A model generated the notes under the pieces. The model was given only the letters and a program-made list of their open reading frames with translations, ran no database searches and had not been told where the DNA came from. Both the position numbers and the translations under genes were made by a program. From NCBI GenBank assembly GCA_913776795.1, contig CAJYRH010000172.1, forward strand, positions 1 to 6,615: DNA of 6,615 bases. The letters are read 5' to 3'. Shown piece by piece: positions 6,585 to 6,615 of the stretch. The DNA is from an uncultured Pseudorhodoferax sp. GTDB lineage: Bacteria; Pseudomonadota; Gammaproteobacteria; Burkholderiales; Burkholderiaceae. Position 1 is the stretch's first letter. Every line of letters starts with the position of its first letter.

Positions 6585-6615
6585 ATGCACGCCCACCCCC
6601 CCACCCCACCCCAGC
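6585..6615 (+). CDS. Possible start of a divergent gene (partial, runs off the window)
   Basis: An ATG at 6585 is preceded by AGGA at 6574-6577 with 7 nt spacing, a good Shine-Dalgarno arrangement and better than any on the minus-strand genes here. Only ten residues are visible, MHAHPPTPPQ, which cannot be assigned to a family. The Pro-rich opening comes from a C-run and may be chance. Its placement, divergent from the flavoenzyme unit, would suit a transporter gene or a regulator, but that is guesswork. Confidence 0.35.
   Translation, partial: MHAHPPTPPQ

Overview
The window looks like chromosomal DNA of a GC-rich betaproteobacterium, most likely Burkholderiales and probably Comamonadaceae. 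The RpoA C-terminus and L17 sequences, the strong GC bias and the rtcR remnant all fit this. The genus is inference; no search was run.

Layout. (1) Positions 1-909 on the plus strand hold the end of the ribosomal alpha operon: the 3' part of rpoA, then rplQ. (2) Only 25 bp after rplQ lies an initiator tRNA-fMet gene (935-1011), with its own possible -10 box and a terminator-like hairpin. (3) Positions 1070-2409 are a decayed zone. It holds about 440 bp with no recognisable gene, then a broken rtcR on the minus strand. rtcR encodes the sigma-54-dependent activator of the RNA-repair genes rtcBA; this copy lacks its 5' half, including Walker A, and carries two frameshifts. (4) Positions 2463-6398 hold four minus-strand genes that look like one transcription unit. 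In transcription order they are an acyl-CoA-dehydrogenase-fold flavoprotein, a DUF3088 protein with a CxxC motif, a periplasmic SsuA-type (sulfonate/nitrate/taurine family) binding protein, and a SolA/monomeric-sarcosine-oxidase-type FAD oxidase. (5) Positions 6399-6584 are a probable divergent promoter region. A plus-strand start with a good Shine-Dalgarno sequence may begin at 6585 and run off the edge.

How the genes may work together. rpoA, rplQ and tRNA-fMet are ordinary translation and transcription housekeeping genes. The four-gene unit combines capture of a small anionic or organosulfur-type solute with two flavoenzymes and a thioredoxin-like protein. That fits scavenging of an organosulfur or N-alkylated compound, but the substrate cannot be read from the sequence and no permease or ATPase gene is in view. 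The acyl-CoA-dehydrogenase-like protein lacks the usual catalytic glutamate, so it is probably not a beta-oxidation enzyme. The point between the rtcR remnant and the flavoenzyme unit looks like an old rearrangement junction beside a conserved ribosomal operon and tRNA.
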